A program made the position numbers and the translations under genes. From an uncultured Maribacter sp. (lineage in GTDB: Bacteria; Bacteroidota; Bacteroidia; Flavobacteriales; Flavobacteriaceae), in NCBI GenBank assembly GCA_937125035.1, contig CAKZLG010000034.1, positions 1 through 45,989 of the forward strand: a DNA stretch of 45,989 nt, given 5' to 3'. Of this stretch, positions 1 to 8,092 are shown piece after piece (position 1 is the stretch's first letter; each line of letters begins with the position of its first letter). The notes under the pieces are model-generated. The model saw only the letters and a list, made by a program, of their open reading frames with translations. It was not told where the DNA came from and searched no databases.

Positions 1-309
1 TTTAATTGGCGAAAATAATTACGCTCTTGCCGCATAATCTGAATTATAGTAGGATGTGCCTCGTCCCTACAAGGTAGGGAAGCGAGATGTTCCTGGATAG
101 CCCTTGTTGACGGCGATCCACCAAGGAGCACCAGAAAAGTCAACACAAGGGCATCCGCTCGCTTTGGCGGTGCCTCTAAAACCTTAAGAAGATAAGTGTA
201 CATTAGGCGGTTTCTGGCCGGGTGTACATCGAAAACCAAGCAGATCCTAAGCATGTAGAAAGCATTGTAATTGCTTGTTTGGACGAGGGTTCGAATCCCT
301 CCGGCTCCA
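1..309 (+). ncRNA. ssrA: tmRNA, 5' end outside window
   Basis: This is transfer-messenger RNA, which rescues stalled ribosomes and tags the nascent peptide for proteolysis. The tag frame is visible at 8-37: resume codon GGC, then GAA AAT AAT TAC GCT CTT GCC GCA and TAA, giving GENNYALAA. The 3' tRNA-like end is present at 283-309, with the T-arm GGTTCGAATCCC and the acceptor strand GGCTCC followed by discriminator A. CCA is not encoded. The 5' acceptor half lies upstream of the window. The 3' end is the integration target of the island that follows. Confidence 0.95.
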
Positions 310-310
310 C
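288..310 (+). other. attL: attL: island/ssrA left junction
   Basis: These 23 bases are the tmRNA T-arm and acceptor strand. They recur at 26,236-26,258 with three mismatches, all inside the T-loop region. The 14-base core CCCTCCGGCTCCAC is identical in both and occurs a third time at 26,405-26,418. An integrase gene lies 240 bp inside. Integration into the 3' end of tRNA/tmRNA genes is the usual habit of tyrosine recombinases, so this is read as attL. The exact crossover point is not resolved. Confidence 0.85.
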
Positions 311-332
311 TAAAATAGTTCCAAAACTATTC

Positions 333-375
333 AAAAACCCCTTAATCGTATGATTATCAGGGGTTTTTCTTTTTT
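333..375 (+). terminator. Terminator after ssrA, supplied by the island
   Basis: The arms AAAAACCCCT (333-342) and AGGGGTTTTT (359-368) form a perfect 10-bp stem, extended inward by TAATC/GATTA and followed by a T-rich run. It lies just past the att core, so the tmRNA is now terminated by island sequence. The probable native terminator of ssrA is at 26,426-26,447. Confidence 0.85.
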
Positions 376-415
376 ACGGTATCAAATGAATCGTTTTGAA
401 ACCGTATTTTAGGTG

Positions 416-461
416 ACCTATTCGGTGAGCATTTACCAACCTCAAAAAGTGCTCACCGAAT
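416..461. repeat. Inverted GGTGAGCA repeats, candidate integrase or excisionase sites
   Basis: ATTCGGTGAGCA (420-431) and its exact reverse complement TGCTCACCGAAT (450-461) form a 12-base inverted repeat with an 18-base spacer. The 16 bases at 416-431 recur exactly at 26,170-26,185, just inside the other island end. The GGTGAGCA octamer also overlaps the integrase start at 540-547. Position at both ends suggests arm-type or excisionase binding sites; binding is inferred. Confidence 0.5.
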
Positions 462-549
462 CGCATGTAAGTATCTGATATTATGTTAATTAACAAATCA
501 CTTTTTACTATTTTTATTACCTTTAAAATCACTAAAATAGGTGAGCAAA

Positions 550-1791
550 ATGAATCCTTCTTTCTCTCAACTTTTTTATCTTAAAGGGCGACATCGTGAT
601 AAATTGGTAAAAGTGCCGATATACTTGCGATTGACGGTTAATGGAATACGAAATGAATTAAGTATCTCCCGTAAAATTGAGCCAGAAAAGTGGCATAAGA
701 AGCTGGGAAAAATGAAAGGAACTAATCCCGAAGCTGCTCAATTGAACCAATATTTGGACACGGTGCGTAGCAAAATCAACCGGATTCATCAACGGTTTAT
801 TGATGAGGAAAGACCCTTTACCGCCCTAGACATTAAAAATGCCTATTCCGACAAGGGTGACAAACTGAAAATGTTGGTTGTAGTTTTCGAAGAGCATAAT
901 GCGCAAATGGAAAAACTGATTGATAAAGATTTTGCCCTGGGCACTTGGAAACGTTACAACACAACCAAAAAGCATGTTAAGGAATTTGTGATGGCCGAAT
1001 ACCGAAGTTCGGATATTCCTATTCGAGACGTAAACCTGAAGTTTATCAAAGGATTCGAATACTTTTTGAAGGTCACTAAAAACTGTAACCACAACTCCGC
1101 TTTAAAATATATAAACAATTTTAAAAAGATTATTCGGCTAGCCGTAGCACATGAATGGATCTCAAGAGATCCATTTTATAACTATAAAGTACAATTCAAG
1201 ACCGTTGAACGGGAATTTCTGACCAAACAAGAATTGGAGTCCATCGTCAATCTGGAAATCCGTATGCCGCGCCTGGATATCGTACGCGATATGTTTGTAT
1301 TTTGTTGCTTTACGGGTTTGGCCTATATCGACTTGAAAAAACTCACACCCAATAATATTGTGCCCCACATTGATGGTAGTCAATGGATTCAGAGTGCACG
1401 ACAAAAGACCCGCTCCAAATTAGGTATTCCCCTACTGCCTACAGCTATGGAAATCTTGGAGAAGTACGAGCAACACCCCAGGGTGCAAAATGGGGAATGC
1501 GTTATTCCTTGTTTGAGCAATCAGAAGTCCAACGCCTATCTCAAAGAAATCGCGGACCGCTGTGGTATCTCCAAAAACTTGACCACCCATCTGGCGCGGC
1601 ACACTTTTGCCACGACGGTGACACTTTCGAATGGTGTTCCTATTGAGACTGTAGGTAAGCTCTTAGGCCATAAAAACCTGCGAACCACACAGCACTATGC
1701 CAAAATAGTGAATAAGAAAGTGAGTGATGATATGGCTGTATTGAAAGATAAATTATCACGTATTTCACCGACAAGAAAATCTTCGCACTAA
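550..1791 (+). CDS. Tyrosine-type site-specific recombinase (island integrase)
   Basis: This DNA strand-exchange enzyme probably integrates the island into ssrA. The N-terminus looks like the arm-binding domain of Bacteroidetes integrases, followed by a SAM-like core-binding domain and the catalytic domain. In the C-terminal part are HLARHTFAT (H-x-x-R), GHKNLRTTQHY (H and the nucleophilic Tyr) and a Lys in the RQKTRSK strand. The usual first Arg is missing: the motif reads TGLAYIDL instead of TGLRxxDL. Loss of this Arg is known in the CTnDOT integrase group and does not by itself mean an inactive enzyme. At 413 residues the length is normal. ATG at 550 is preferred; an in-frame GTG at 541 would add three residues. 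The start lies on a GGTGAGCA motif shared with the island ends, so the protein may bind its own promoter region. No excisionase gene was seen. Confidence 0.92.
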   Translation: MNPSFSQLFYLKGRHRDKLVKVPIYLRLTVNGIRNELSISRKIEPEKWHKKLGKMKGTNPEAAQLNQYLDTVRSKINRIHQRFIDEERPFTALDIKNAYSDKGDKLKMLVVVFEEHNAQMEKLIDKDFALGTWKRYNTTKKHVKEFVMAEYRSSDIPIRDVNLKFIKGFEYFLKVTKNCNHNSALKYINNFKKIIRLAVAHEWISRDPFYNYKVQFKTVEREFLTKQELESIVNLEIRMPRLDIVRDMFVFCCFTGLAYIDLKKLTPNNIVPHIDGSQWIQSARQKTRSKLGIPLLPTAMEILEKYEQHPRVQNGECVIPCLSNQKSNAYLKEIADRCGISKNLTTHLARHTFATTVTLSNGVPIETVGKLLGHKNLRTTQHYAKIVNKKVSDDMAVLKDKLSRISPTRKSSH

Positions 1792-1866
1792 CTTTCGTTA
1801 TGTCAGAAATAAATGAAATTTTGACAATCCCAAATCTTACCATAATCTAACCGCGCACGGATCCTG

Positions 1867-1914
1867 TTTCGATTTTATAGTGTTCCGGTAGATAAGCGTT
1901 ACGTAAAATCGAAA
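1867..1914. repeat. 11-bp perfect inverted repeat
   Basis: TTTCGATTTTA (1867-1877) is the exact reverse complement of 1904-1914, with 26 bases between. There is no following T-run on the plus strand, so it is not a clear terminator for the integrase gene. Role unknown. Confidence 0.4.
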
Positions 1915-2257
1915 TAGGGCGCACTTGCTACGGTCACCATCTGATGTAGCCTTACCGATAATCATCTTGTTGGCACCTAATCAGCTGCTTAGTAGAAGTT
2001 TTAACTTTACAACTACAAACTAGAAATCTCTTCGAGATCTTTCTAAAATCGCTTTTTGACGCAAATTTGTCTCCTTTTATAGGGGTTGTGGAGCTATTTG
2101 ACTCAAATCAATAAAAATCTGACAGGTTTTTCAAGTATAGCTATTGCCGCAAATTTTTACCATTTTATAGGTGTTCCCGTCGCATTTGCCGCAAACATCG
2201 GCGTTTAGAGAGTCGAGCATTTTTTATAAACTATTAGAAACAAACGAGTTGTAAAAC

Positions 2258-2280
2258 GTAACATCGCGTAAGCGTGTTAC
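2258..2280. repeat. Short hairpin in non-coding region
   Basis: GTAACA and TGTTAC (6 bp) plus an inner CGC/GCG pair around GTAA form a compact hairpin with one bulged T. It is not followed by a T-run. Role unknown. Confidence 0.3.
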
Positions 2281-3421
2281 CCTCTTGCTCTTCTTTTTTA
2301 TTACTACTCGTAAAACCGATATTATAATGGAAATCTTTATATGCCATAATCAAAAAAAAAAATGGGTCAATAAAATACGGCGGTAAAGATTCCAATATTA
2401 TAGTAGAAATTCAATTTTCAAAGCTAAGAAATACCAGAAAACACATGTATTTTAAAAAAATAGAATTTGGTAGAAAAAGAATTGTTTTGGTATTTTGGCC
2501 AGCAGTACAGTTTTGGCACATTACTAGTACAGAAATGGGACTGACTTGTATAAAAATGAAACGTTAGTGTCCCAAAAATGGACTAGTTACCTATTATATA
2601 AACTATTAAAACATTTAAAACTCTACTAAAAAAAATTAAAAGAGAAATTTTTATTCTTTTGTTAACAAGAATATCACGCAATAGATACCATCAGAAGTCA
2701 AAGCCTGCTATATATTCTCTTATTTCGCATTTTAAGCCTGGTTCTAGAGTGTTTTAGAGCTCAACAATATACGTACATATTCCGTAGTAATTTCATTAAA
2801 ATAAATAGCTTAAAACAAGCAACTATTTGGAGTTCAAAAGCATAGATTAAATTAATACTATTATATACTGTTTTGGCATAGTTTCAAATCGGTTTAGTCA
2901 AAAAAAATTCTCTAAGCGGCTCCAGCGAACTTCATTCATTTTTATTTCCAAAAATGGATAGTGTTCAAGACTTTTTAAACGATACGCTTTGACCAGAATG
3001 TAATGGTGGGCAATGGGTAGTGTTTTTTTATTACGCTTAATATGACGGTAAGCGATTTAGGTTTCAAATTACCATTTAGTTAAGTAGTTATACATGAATA
3101 GCTTAATTTTTTTGGCCAAACAACTTTTTTGAAAAGAAGAAACTGTCCCATAAAACGTTAATTAGCGATACAACTAAAAGAGACCAGGAATTGCACAGCC
3201 TCTAAAAAGGTATTTTATATTTTAGAAATGGTACTATAAAATAGCGGTTTTAGAATATTACAAATTAACTGATTTTATAATATCTCAAAATTGCTAAAAC
3301 CTTTCGAATTATCACTACACAATTTTTGCCTAATCTATTTTTCGCTTTTAACCTTATAAATTTTTAATTTATATGTAAATCAAATGGTATATTCTTGTAT
3401 TCTAAAATTATTATATTATTT

Positions 3422-3441
3422 TTGAATGAACGTTCATTCAA
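3422..3441. promoter_or_regulatory. Perfect 20-bp palindrome, probable TetR operator
   Basis: TTGAATGAACGTTCATTCAA reads identically on both strands. The half-site TGAATGA/TCATTCA is the same as in the palindrome covering the start of the TetR gene at 7375-7392. The form resembles operators of acyl-CoA-responsive TetR repressors such as Bacillus FadR. It lies about 250 bp upstream of the S15-type hydrolase gene, so that gene and the broken gene behind it are probably in the repressor's regulon. Confidence 0.7.
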
Positions 3442-3471
3442 TGTGAAATGTGAAATAATTTTCATGATTTA

Positions 3472-3499
3472 GTAAGTTGCTGTACGAACAGCAACTTAC
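3472..3499 (+). promoter_or_regulatory. Perfect 12-bp hairpin upstream of the hydrolase gene
   Basis: GTAAGTTGCTGT (3472-3483) pairs perfectly with 3488-3499 across the four-base loop ACGA. No T-run follows, so a simple terminator is unlikely. It lies 30 bp after the putative TetR operator and about 195 bp before the hydrolase start. It may be a 5'-leader structure or a second operator. A weaker stem, CACGGGTA/TACCCGTG, follows at 3588-3624. Confidence 0.5.
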
Positions 3500-3693
3500 A
3501 AGAGTAAATCCCTCCCTGCTGCAATGCGAAATGAATAAGGGAGCATTGGAGATGTAAAAGTCATCCTACTATGAATCAGTGGGTTTTCACGGGTAATAGT
3601 AAAGCTGTAATAGGACTACCCGTGGAATAGGTTTTAAAAGAGTTCATTTGTTTTATCATCATATCAAATTAAAAATTTAAAAAGCGCACAATT

Positions 3694-5640
3694 ATGAAAA
3701 TCCGCATCTACGCATTAGTAGGGTTTCTCACGTTTTGTTCTACCCACATGGCAAAGGCTGACACGCCTAAAGAAGTCAAAACGCATATAGAACAAAGTAC
3801 GGATTCCATCATTCCCTTCAATAAGGGCCCTTATGAAGTGAAGGTAGAGCGCAGCCACTTCATAGAAATGCGAGACGGGGTAAGGCTGTCCACGGACTTA
3901 TATTTCCCTGTTGGTGCCGAGGGCAAATTGCCGGTCATTATGGAACGTACCCCTTACGACAAGGCAGCCCGTCGTAATTCAGACCCCAATGCGCCCATAA
4001 ACCCCGCTAATCAGGCGTACTATTATGCCAGTCATGGCTATGTTTTTGCGGTTCAGGACCGCCGGGGGAAATTTGAATCAGAAGGTGATTATACAATTGG
4101 TTATGGCGACGTAAAAGATGCCGAAGACACCTTGGATTGGTTTGAAAAGCAAGAGTGGTTCAACGGCAACGTGGGTATGATAGGCTGCTCCATTCCTGGG
4201 GGCAATATAATCAAGGCCGCCATGAGTAAGCATAAAACGTTAAAAGGATTGGTACCACAGTCGGCGGCATTCGGTCATGGAACAGCTGGGGGTACCATGG
4301 CCAGGGGTTTTCTGCGTGGCGGTGTACAAAATATGACGATGCCGATTTGGACACATGGGTTCGGTTCAAAATTGTTTTACCGTCCCTCCAAGCGCTTGAG
4401 CAGGGAAGAGTACTTGAAAATTACCGATAGGTTTGAGCTTAGGCCCAATGTGGACGATTTGGTCGAATATGTGGATTATTCCACAGGTGATTTCACTGAG
4501 AAAGGTCTAAAGACCATACTGCATCTGCCCCTTGTGGAAATTGATGAACTCATGGATTCCCCGCCAACGGATTGGGACAACATGGTATCCAAAGCGCCCA
4601 TGGATGCTTGGTGGTTAGGGGGAGACTATTTGGAAGATGACAATGAGGTAAGTGGCGCCGCGCTGCACGTTAATTCTTGGCACGACTATGGTGCCCATGA
4701 AACCTTGCTTCAGTTTGAGCATTTTTCCAACAAGGGACTCACGGAATGGGACCGCACCAATCAATACGTGATCATTGGGCCTTTGGGGCATTGTAGCCTA
4801 GAGAACCTGAGTTCAAATACAATAAATGTTGAACGGGAGCTTGGCGATGCCAGATTTGATGCATGGGGCACTTATCTCAAATGGTGGGACTATACCCTAA
4901 AAGGTAAAAAAGACGCTTTTGATGGCACAGCCAAAATCCAGTACTTTCTTCCCGGTGCCAATGAATGGCGTTCTTCAAATGATTGGCCCATTCCGGGAAC
5001 GGTAGATACAAAGCTGTTTTTGTCCAGCCAAGGGTCGGCGAACACTCGTTTGGGAGATGGTATGCTGAAATGGCAGGCCCCTTCTAAAACAAAAGCCGAC
5101 GATTACATTTACGATCCTGCCGATCCGGTCATGTTACCTTTGCAAGCGACCGTTAATCAGGGTTCTTCAGATATGTCGGAACTGGAGTTACGCCAAGATA
5201 TTCTTGTTTATTCCACAGCACCCCTTGATGAAGCCCTTGAAATGACCGGTAGAATAAAGGCAAAAATTTGGTTGTCCACAGATGTGCCGGATACGGATTT
5301 GGCAATAAAACTGTTGGATGTGTACCCAGATGGCCGTGCATATCCCATAAAGGAAACGTATAAGCGCCTACGCTATAGAGATGGCTATGATGAGGCAGTT
5401 ATGATGGAGCCCGGTAAGGTGTACCCCATTTACTTGGATGATATGGTAGGGGCCAATGTGTTCAAAAAGGGCCACAGCATACGTTTGGAGATCAGCAGTT
5501 CAAACTTTCCCACGTTTGCCAGAAATCTGAACACTGGGGGCAATAATGCCACCACAACTGAATTTCAGAAGGCCAAGGTGACCGTTCATCACGGGGATGA
5601 GTACCCTTCCTTTATTGAATTGCCGATCATTGATAAGTAA
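3694..5640 (+). CDS. Secreted CocE/NonD-type (peptidase S15 family) hydrolase
   Basis: This alpha/beta-hydrolase belongs to the X-Pro dipeptidyl-peptidase/cocaine esterase/alpha-amino-acid ester hydrolase group, which cleaves acyl esters or amides. A signal peptide ends near MAKA-DTPK (residue about 22), so it acts outside the cytoplasm. The catalytic domain spans roughly 45-370: Ser166 in GCSIPGG (the usual GxSYxG with Ile for Tyr), Asp331 in NSWHDYG, His366 in GPLGHC, and the oxyanion-type Tyr in RTPYDK. A C-terminal jelly-roll domain (about 410-648) carries DTDLAIKLLDVYPDG. At 648 residues it is full length. It is followed by the broken BAAT-type gene, 67 bp away, and preceded by a TetR-type palindrome. 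Substrate unknown; acylated amino compounds would fit the neighbours. Confidence 0.88.
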   Translation: MKIRIYALVGFLTFCSTHMAKADTPKEVKTHIEQSTDSIIPFNKGPYEVKVERSHFIEMRDGVRLSTDLYFPVGAEGKLPVIMERTPYDKAARRNSDPNAPINPANQAYYYASHGYVFAVQDRRGKFESEGDYTIGYGDVKDAEDTLDWFEKQEWFNGNVGMIGCSIPGGNIIKAAMSKHKTLKGLVPQSAAFGHGTAGGTMARGFLRGGVQNMTMPIWTHGFGSKLFYRPSKRLSREEYLKITDRFELRPNVDDLVEYVDYSTGDFTEKGLKTILHLPLVEIDELMDSPPTDWDNMVSKAPMDAWWLGGDYLEDDNEVSGAALHVNSWHDYGAHETLLQFEHFSNKGLTEWDRTNQYVIIGPLGHCSLENLSSNTINVERELGDARFDAWGTYLKWWDYTLKGKKDAFDGTAKIQYFLPGANEWRSSNDWPIPGTVDTKLFLSSQGSANTRLGDGMLKWQAPSKTKADDYIYDPADPVMLPLQATVNQGSSDMSELELRQDILVYSTAPLDEALEMTGRIKAKIWLSTDVPDTDLAIKLLDVYPDGRAYPIKETYKRLRYRDGYDEAVMMEPGKVYPIYLDDMVGANVFKKGHSIRLEISSSNFPTFARNLNTGGNNATTTEFQKAKVTVHHGDEYPSFIELPIIDK

Positions 5641-5707
5641 CCCTTTTTTTAAGGATATGGCACACTAGCTGACAAAGTAGTTTTGAACAACTTAAATAAA
5701 GAAAAAT

Positions 5708-7123
5708 ATGGGAACAAAATGGACCAATGTAGGATGTATGCTGATCCTCTTATTTTCTTCATCTGTAAAAGCACAAATTTCCAATACGGAGCTAAAACTA
5801 CATGTCTCCCCATCAGAGATGTTATTGATGGATGAATCTGAGGTGGTGGTTGAGGGGGCAACTCCCGGTGGGTTGGTTACTATTGAAGCAAACTTAATTG
5901 ATGCGGCCAATGTTGTTTGGACCTCCAAGGCGGCTTTCTATGCAGATATAGAAGGTAAGGTAGACGTGACTAAGGCCGTGTCCCATGCGGGCACCTAGCT
6001 CGGTAAAGATTCCCGTGGTCTTATTTGGTCAATGTTACCAACCGACGCAAGGGGTCTTGAAAAATGCCAAAGTGCAACCTGCATGCCTGCAGATGCACCT
6101 ATGTTGCCCCGCTTGCCCATAAATAGGCCTACAACCATCAATTATACCGTTACCGCTGAAACGGAGATAGGGAGCCCCAATGTGCAAAGCAGCAAGGCAT
6201 CACAGATGATTGGATATATGGCCCCTGGGGTAGTCCGTAAAGAAATCGCCGAGGGAAATTTAAGAGGGGTTTATTTTAGTCCTCAAAATGAAGGGCCCCA
6301 TCCTGCAGTAATGCTGGTAACAGGTTCTGGTGGCGGAGCAAATGAAACGATGGGAGCACTTTTGGCATCAAAAGGGTTCGCAACCTTGGCTATCGCCCAC
6401 TTCAGTTACGAAGGACGCCCAAGCACATTGATGGATGTTCCTTTAGAGTATTTCCGTAATGGCATGGATTGGGTGAGATCAACTGCTGGTGCCGAGCGCG
6501 TAGCATTGGTAGGTAGATCCCGCGGCGGTGAAGGCGTTCTTGTGATAGCATCTCATTGGCCTGAAAAGGTTGGAGCAGTAATAGCCAACGTACCCAGTAA
6601 TATTGCTTGGCCCGGCTGTTGCGGTGTTGAAGAAGCGAATAGGCCAACCTGGACACTTAATGGTAAGGGCATACCTACCGCGCCATATTCCTTTGAGGAG
6701 GGCAAGGCCTTTCACAACTCAACGGAGATTAGAAATTGGCGACGATTTTTTATGCCAGCAATGCTTGCAGATGATAAGGGTGTTATTGCTGTTGAAAAAA
6801 TAGAGGCTCCCATCTTGCTGATTTCTGGCGAAGCAGATGCTATTTGGTCTAGTAGTATCGCTTCAGAATTGGTCATTGCGCGGTTAAAACGCAATAACTT
6901 CCCCTATTTTTATGAGCATATCAGCTATTCGGGCGTGGGTCATTTTGCTGCCGTGCCGCAATCCATTACCTCAATGACAGGGCGGCCTTTTTTGCATCCC
7001 ATTACAAAAACGTAAATTGATATGGGCGGCGTAGCCTCAGAGAATGCTGCGGCCTCAATGGATTCATTTAGGAAACAGGTTAATTTTTTAAATATGTCCT
7101 TAAAGAACAACAGTGAGAACTAA
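5708..7123 (+). pseudogene. BAAT/acyl-CoA thioesterase-type hydrolase, two in-frame stops
   Basis: One reading frame from 5708 to 7123 encodes a protein like bile-acid-CoA:amino-acid N-acyltransferase/acyl-CoA thioesterase, with a signal-like N-terminus. It is interrupted by TAG at 5996-5998 and TAA at 7013-7015. The frame stays open across both. The N-terminal Bile_Hydr_Trans-like domain covers codons 25-110. After the first stop comes LGKDSRGLIWSM, the usual family motif. The alpha/beta-hydrolase domain keeps Ser271 in GRSRGG, Asp377 in SGEAD and His412 in GVGHF. After the second stop, MGGVASENAAAS continues the usual C-terminal helix. Separate pieces (5708-5998 and 6032-7015) could be translated, but the first lacks all catalytic residues. 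Decay looks recent. Stop-codon readthrough or sequencing error are less likely alternatives. Confidence 0.88.
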
Positions 7124-7370
7124 GTAAAATCCCGAGAAAACGGTCTACGATGAAATCTTTTAAAATTATTTTAATAAACTTTTCTGGGACATCGTACCCC
7201 TTTCCCGCTACGGTGGGGGTTTCTTACCAGGGCCGGCGCTCTAATTGGAAACATCACATCTAAATGCCCATCTTATAAAGAATGTAAAGATTTTGAGCAG
7301 AATATTTGGTCATTCGTTAAAAACGGGAAAATAATGGCGGACTATAGTGCATATTTCAAAAAAAGATTTA

Positions 7371-7396
7371 TTTTTGAATGAACGCTCATTCAAAAA
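7371..7396. promoter_or_regulatory. Probable TetR operator covering the repressor's own start codon
   Basis: TGAATGA-ACGC-TCATTCA (7375-7392) is an inverted repeat that extends with T and A runs to 26 bases. The ATG of the repressor gene (7378-7380) lies inside the left arm. The half-sites match those of the 3422-3441 palindrome. Repressor bound here would block its own gene and, if there is no internal promoter, the 17-kb gene series behind it. The 7124-7370 stretch upstream holds no gene and no clear promoter match. Confidence 0.75.
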
Positions 7397-8001
7397 ATTT
7401 AGTTGTGCCACGTACCGCAGTCCAAAATTCCATTATAAAGAAGAAAACGCGCCGAAAAATCATGGATGCCGCACTCGAGGTTTTTGGGGAGCGTGGCTTT
7501 GACGGTGCCACCGTAAACGAAATTGCCAAGAAGGCGGAGGTGAGCAATGGTCTCATGTACAATTATTTTGTTAGTAAGGAAGACTTGGTCATTACCCTGT
7601 TCAAGGATTTTTTGGCCAATCATTATGAGGTTTGGTCCAAGCGGACAAAGGAGGCGAAATCGCCTTTTGAAAAACTGACCATTGCCGTTGATCGTTACAT
7701 CATTCCGCTAAAGGAGGATCCCAATAAATGGAGCTTGATTCGGGAATTGTCATCCAGGGCGGAGTTCAAGGAAGAATTCTGGCAATCGGTCAACCCTATC
7801 AGAGACTTTTACAAAGAGGCGCTGCGGCCCATATACGAATCCTTGGGTCTGAATGCGGAAACCGAGTTCTGGGCATTGCAGACCTATTTGGAAGGCATTT
7901 CACTTTGCTATCATTCCTATGGCCACAGGTATCCCTTGGATGAAATGAGGGAAACTTACCTAAGCCGTTTTCAATACTTAATTGATAAACCAAAAAAATA
8001 A
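7378..8001 (+). CDS. TetR/AcrR-family transcriptional repressor
   Basis: This one-component repressor has an N-terminal helix-turn-helix domain at about residues 24-70 (TRRKIMDAALEVFGERGF, then VNEIAKKAEVSNGLMYNYF, the classical TetR recognition region) and a C-terminal ligand/dimer domain of about 135 residues. Its length, 207, is typical. The ATG at 7378 is the only early methionine before the HTH, so a start overlapping the operator is well supported. Ligand unknown. The operator resembles those of fatty-acyl-CoA-responsive members, and the genes behind include an acyl-CoA ligase and a thioesterase, so an acyl-CoA inducer is a reasonable inference. It is the first gene of the long series ending at 24,313. 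Confidence 0.92.
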   Translation: MNAHSKNLVVPRTAVQNSIIKKKTRRKIMDAALEVFGERGFDGATVNEIAKKAEVSNGLMYNYFVSKEDLVITLFKDFLANHYEVWSKRTKEAKSPFEKLTIAVDRYIIPLKEDPNKWSLIRELSSRAEFKEEFWQSVNPIRDFYKEALRPIYESLGLNAETEFWALQTYLEGISLCYHSYGHRYPLDEMRETYLSRFQYLIDKPKK

Positions 8002-8092
8002 AAATAAAAAAAGGGCCACAGTTGTTCCACCGTCCGTGACCCCTAGCACTGAATCATCAATAATCCTAAGCTATTAATTAACCCAATGTATT

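Larger units (their letters stand above)
1792..3421. other. Long AT-rich non-coding stretch
   Basis: No convincing open reading frame of more than about 60 codons is present, and no RNA gene was recognised. Base composition is clearly more AT-rich than the cargo genes. It holds several inverted repeats (1867-1914, 2258-2280 and an imperfect pair at 2319-2339/2384-2404) and a degenerate direct repeat starting near 2057 and 2146. It could be decayed element sequence or a cis-acting recombination and replication region; the sequence does not decide. Confidence 0.6.

Noticed and set aside
541-1791. Reading the island as a conjugative element (ICE)
   Set aside because: Only an integrase is present; no relaxase, coupling protein or secretion genes were found in 26 kb.
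541-1791. Loss of the first catalytic Arg as evidence for a dead integrase
   Set aside because: The CTnDOT-type integrases are known to lack this Arg in its standard place and remain active.
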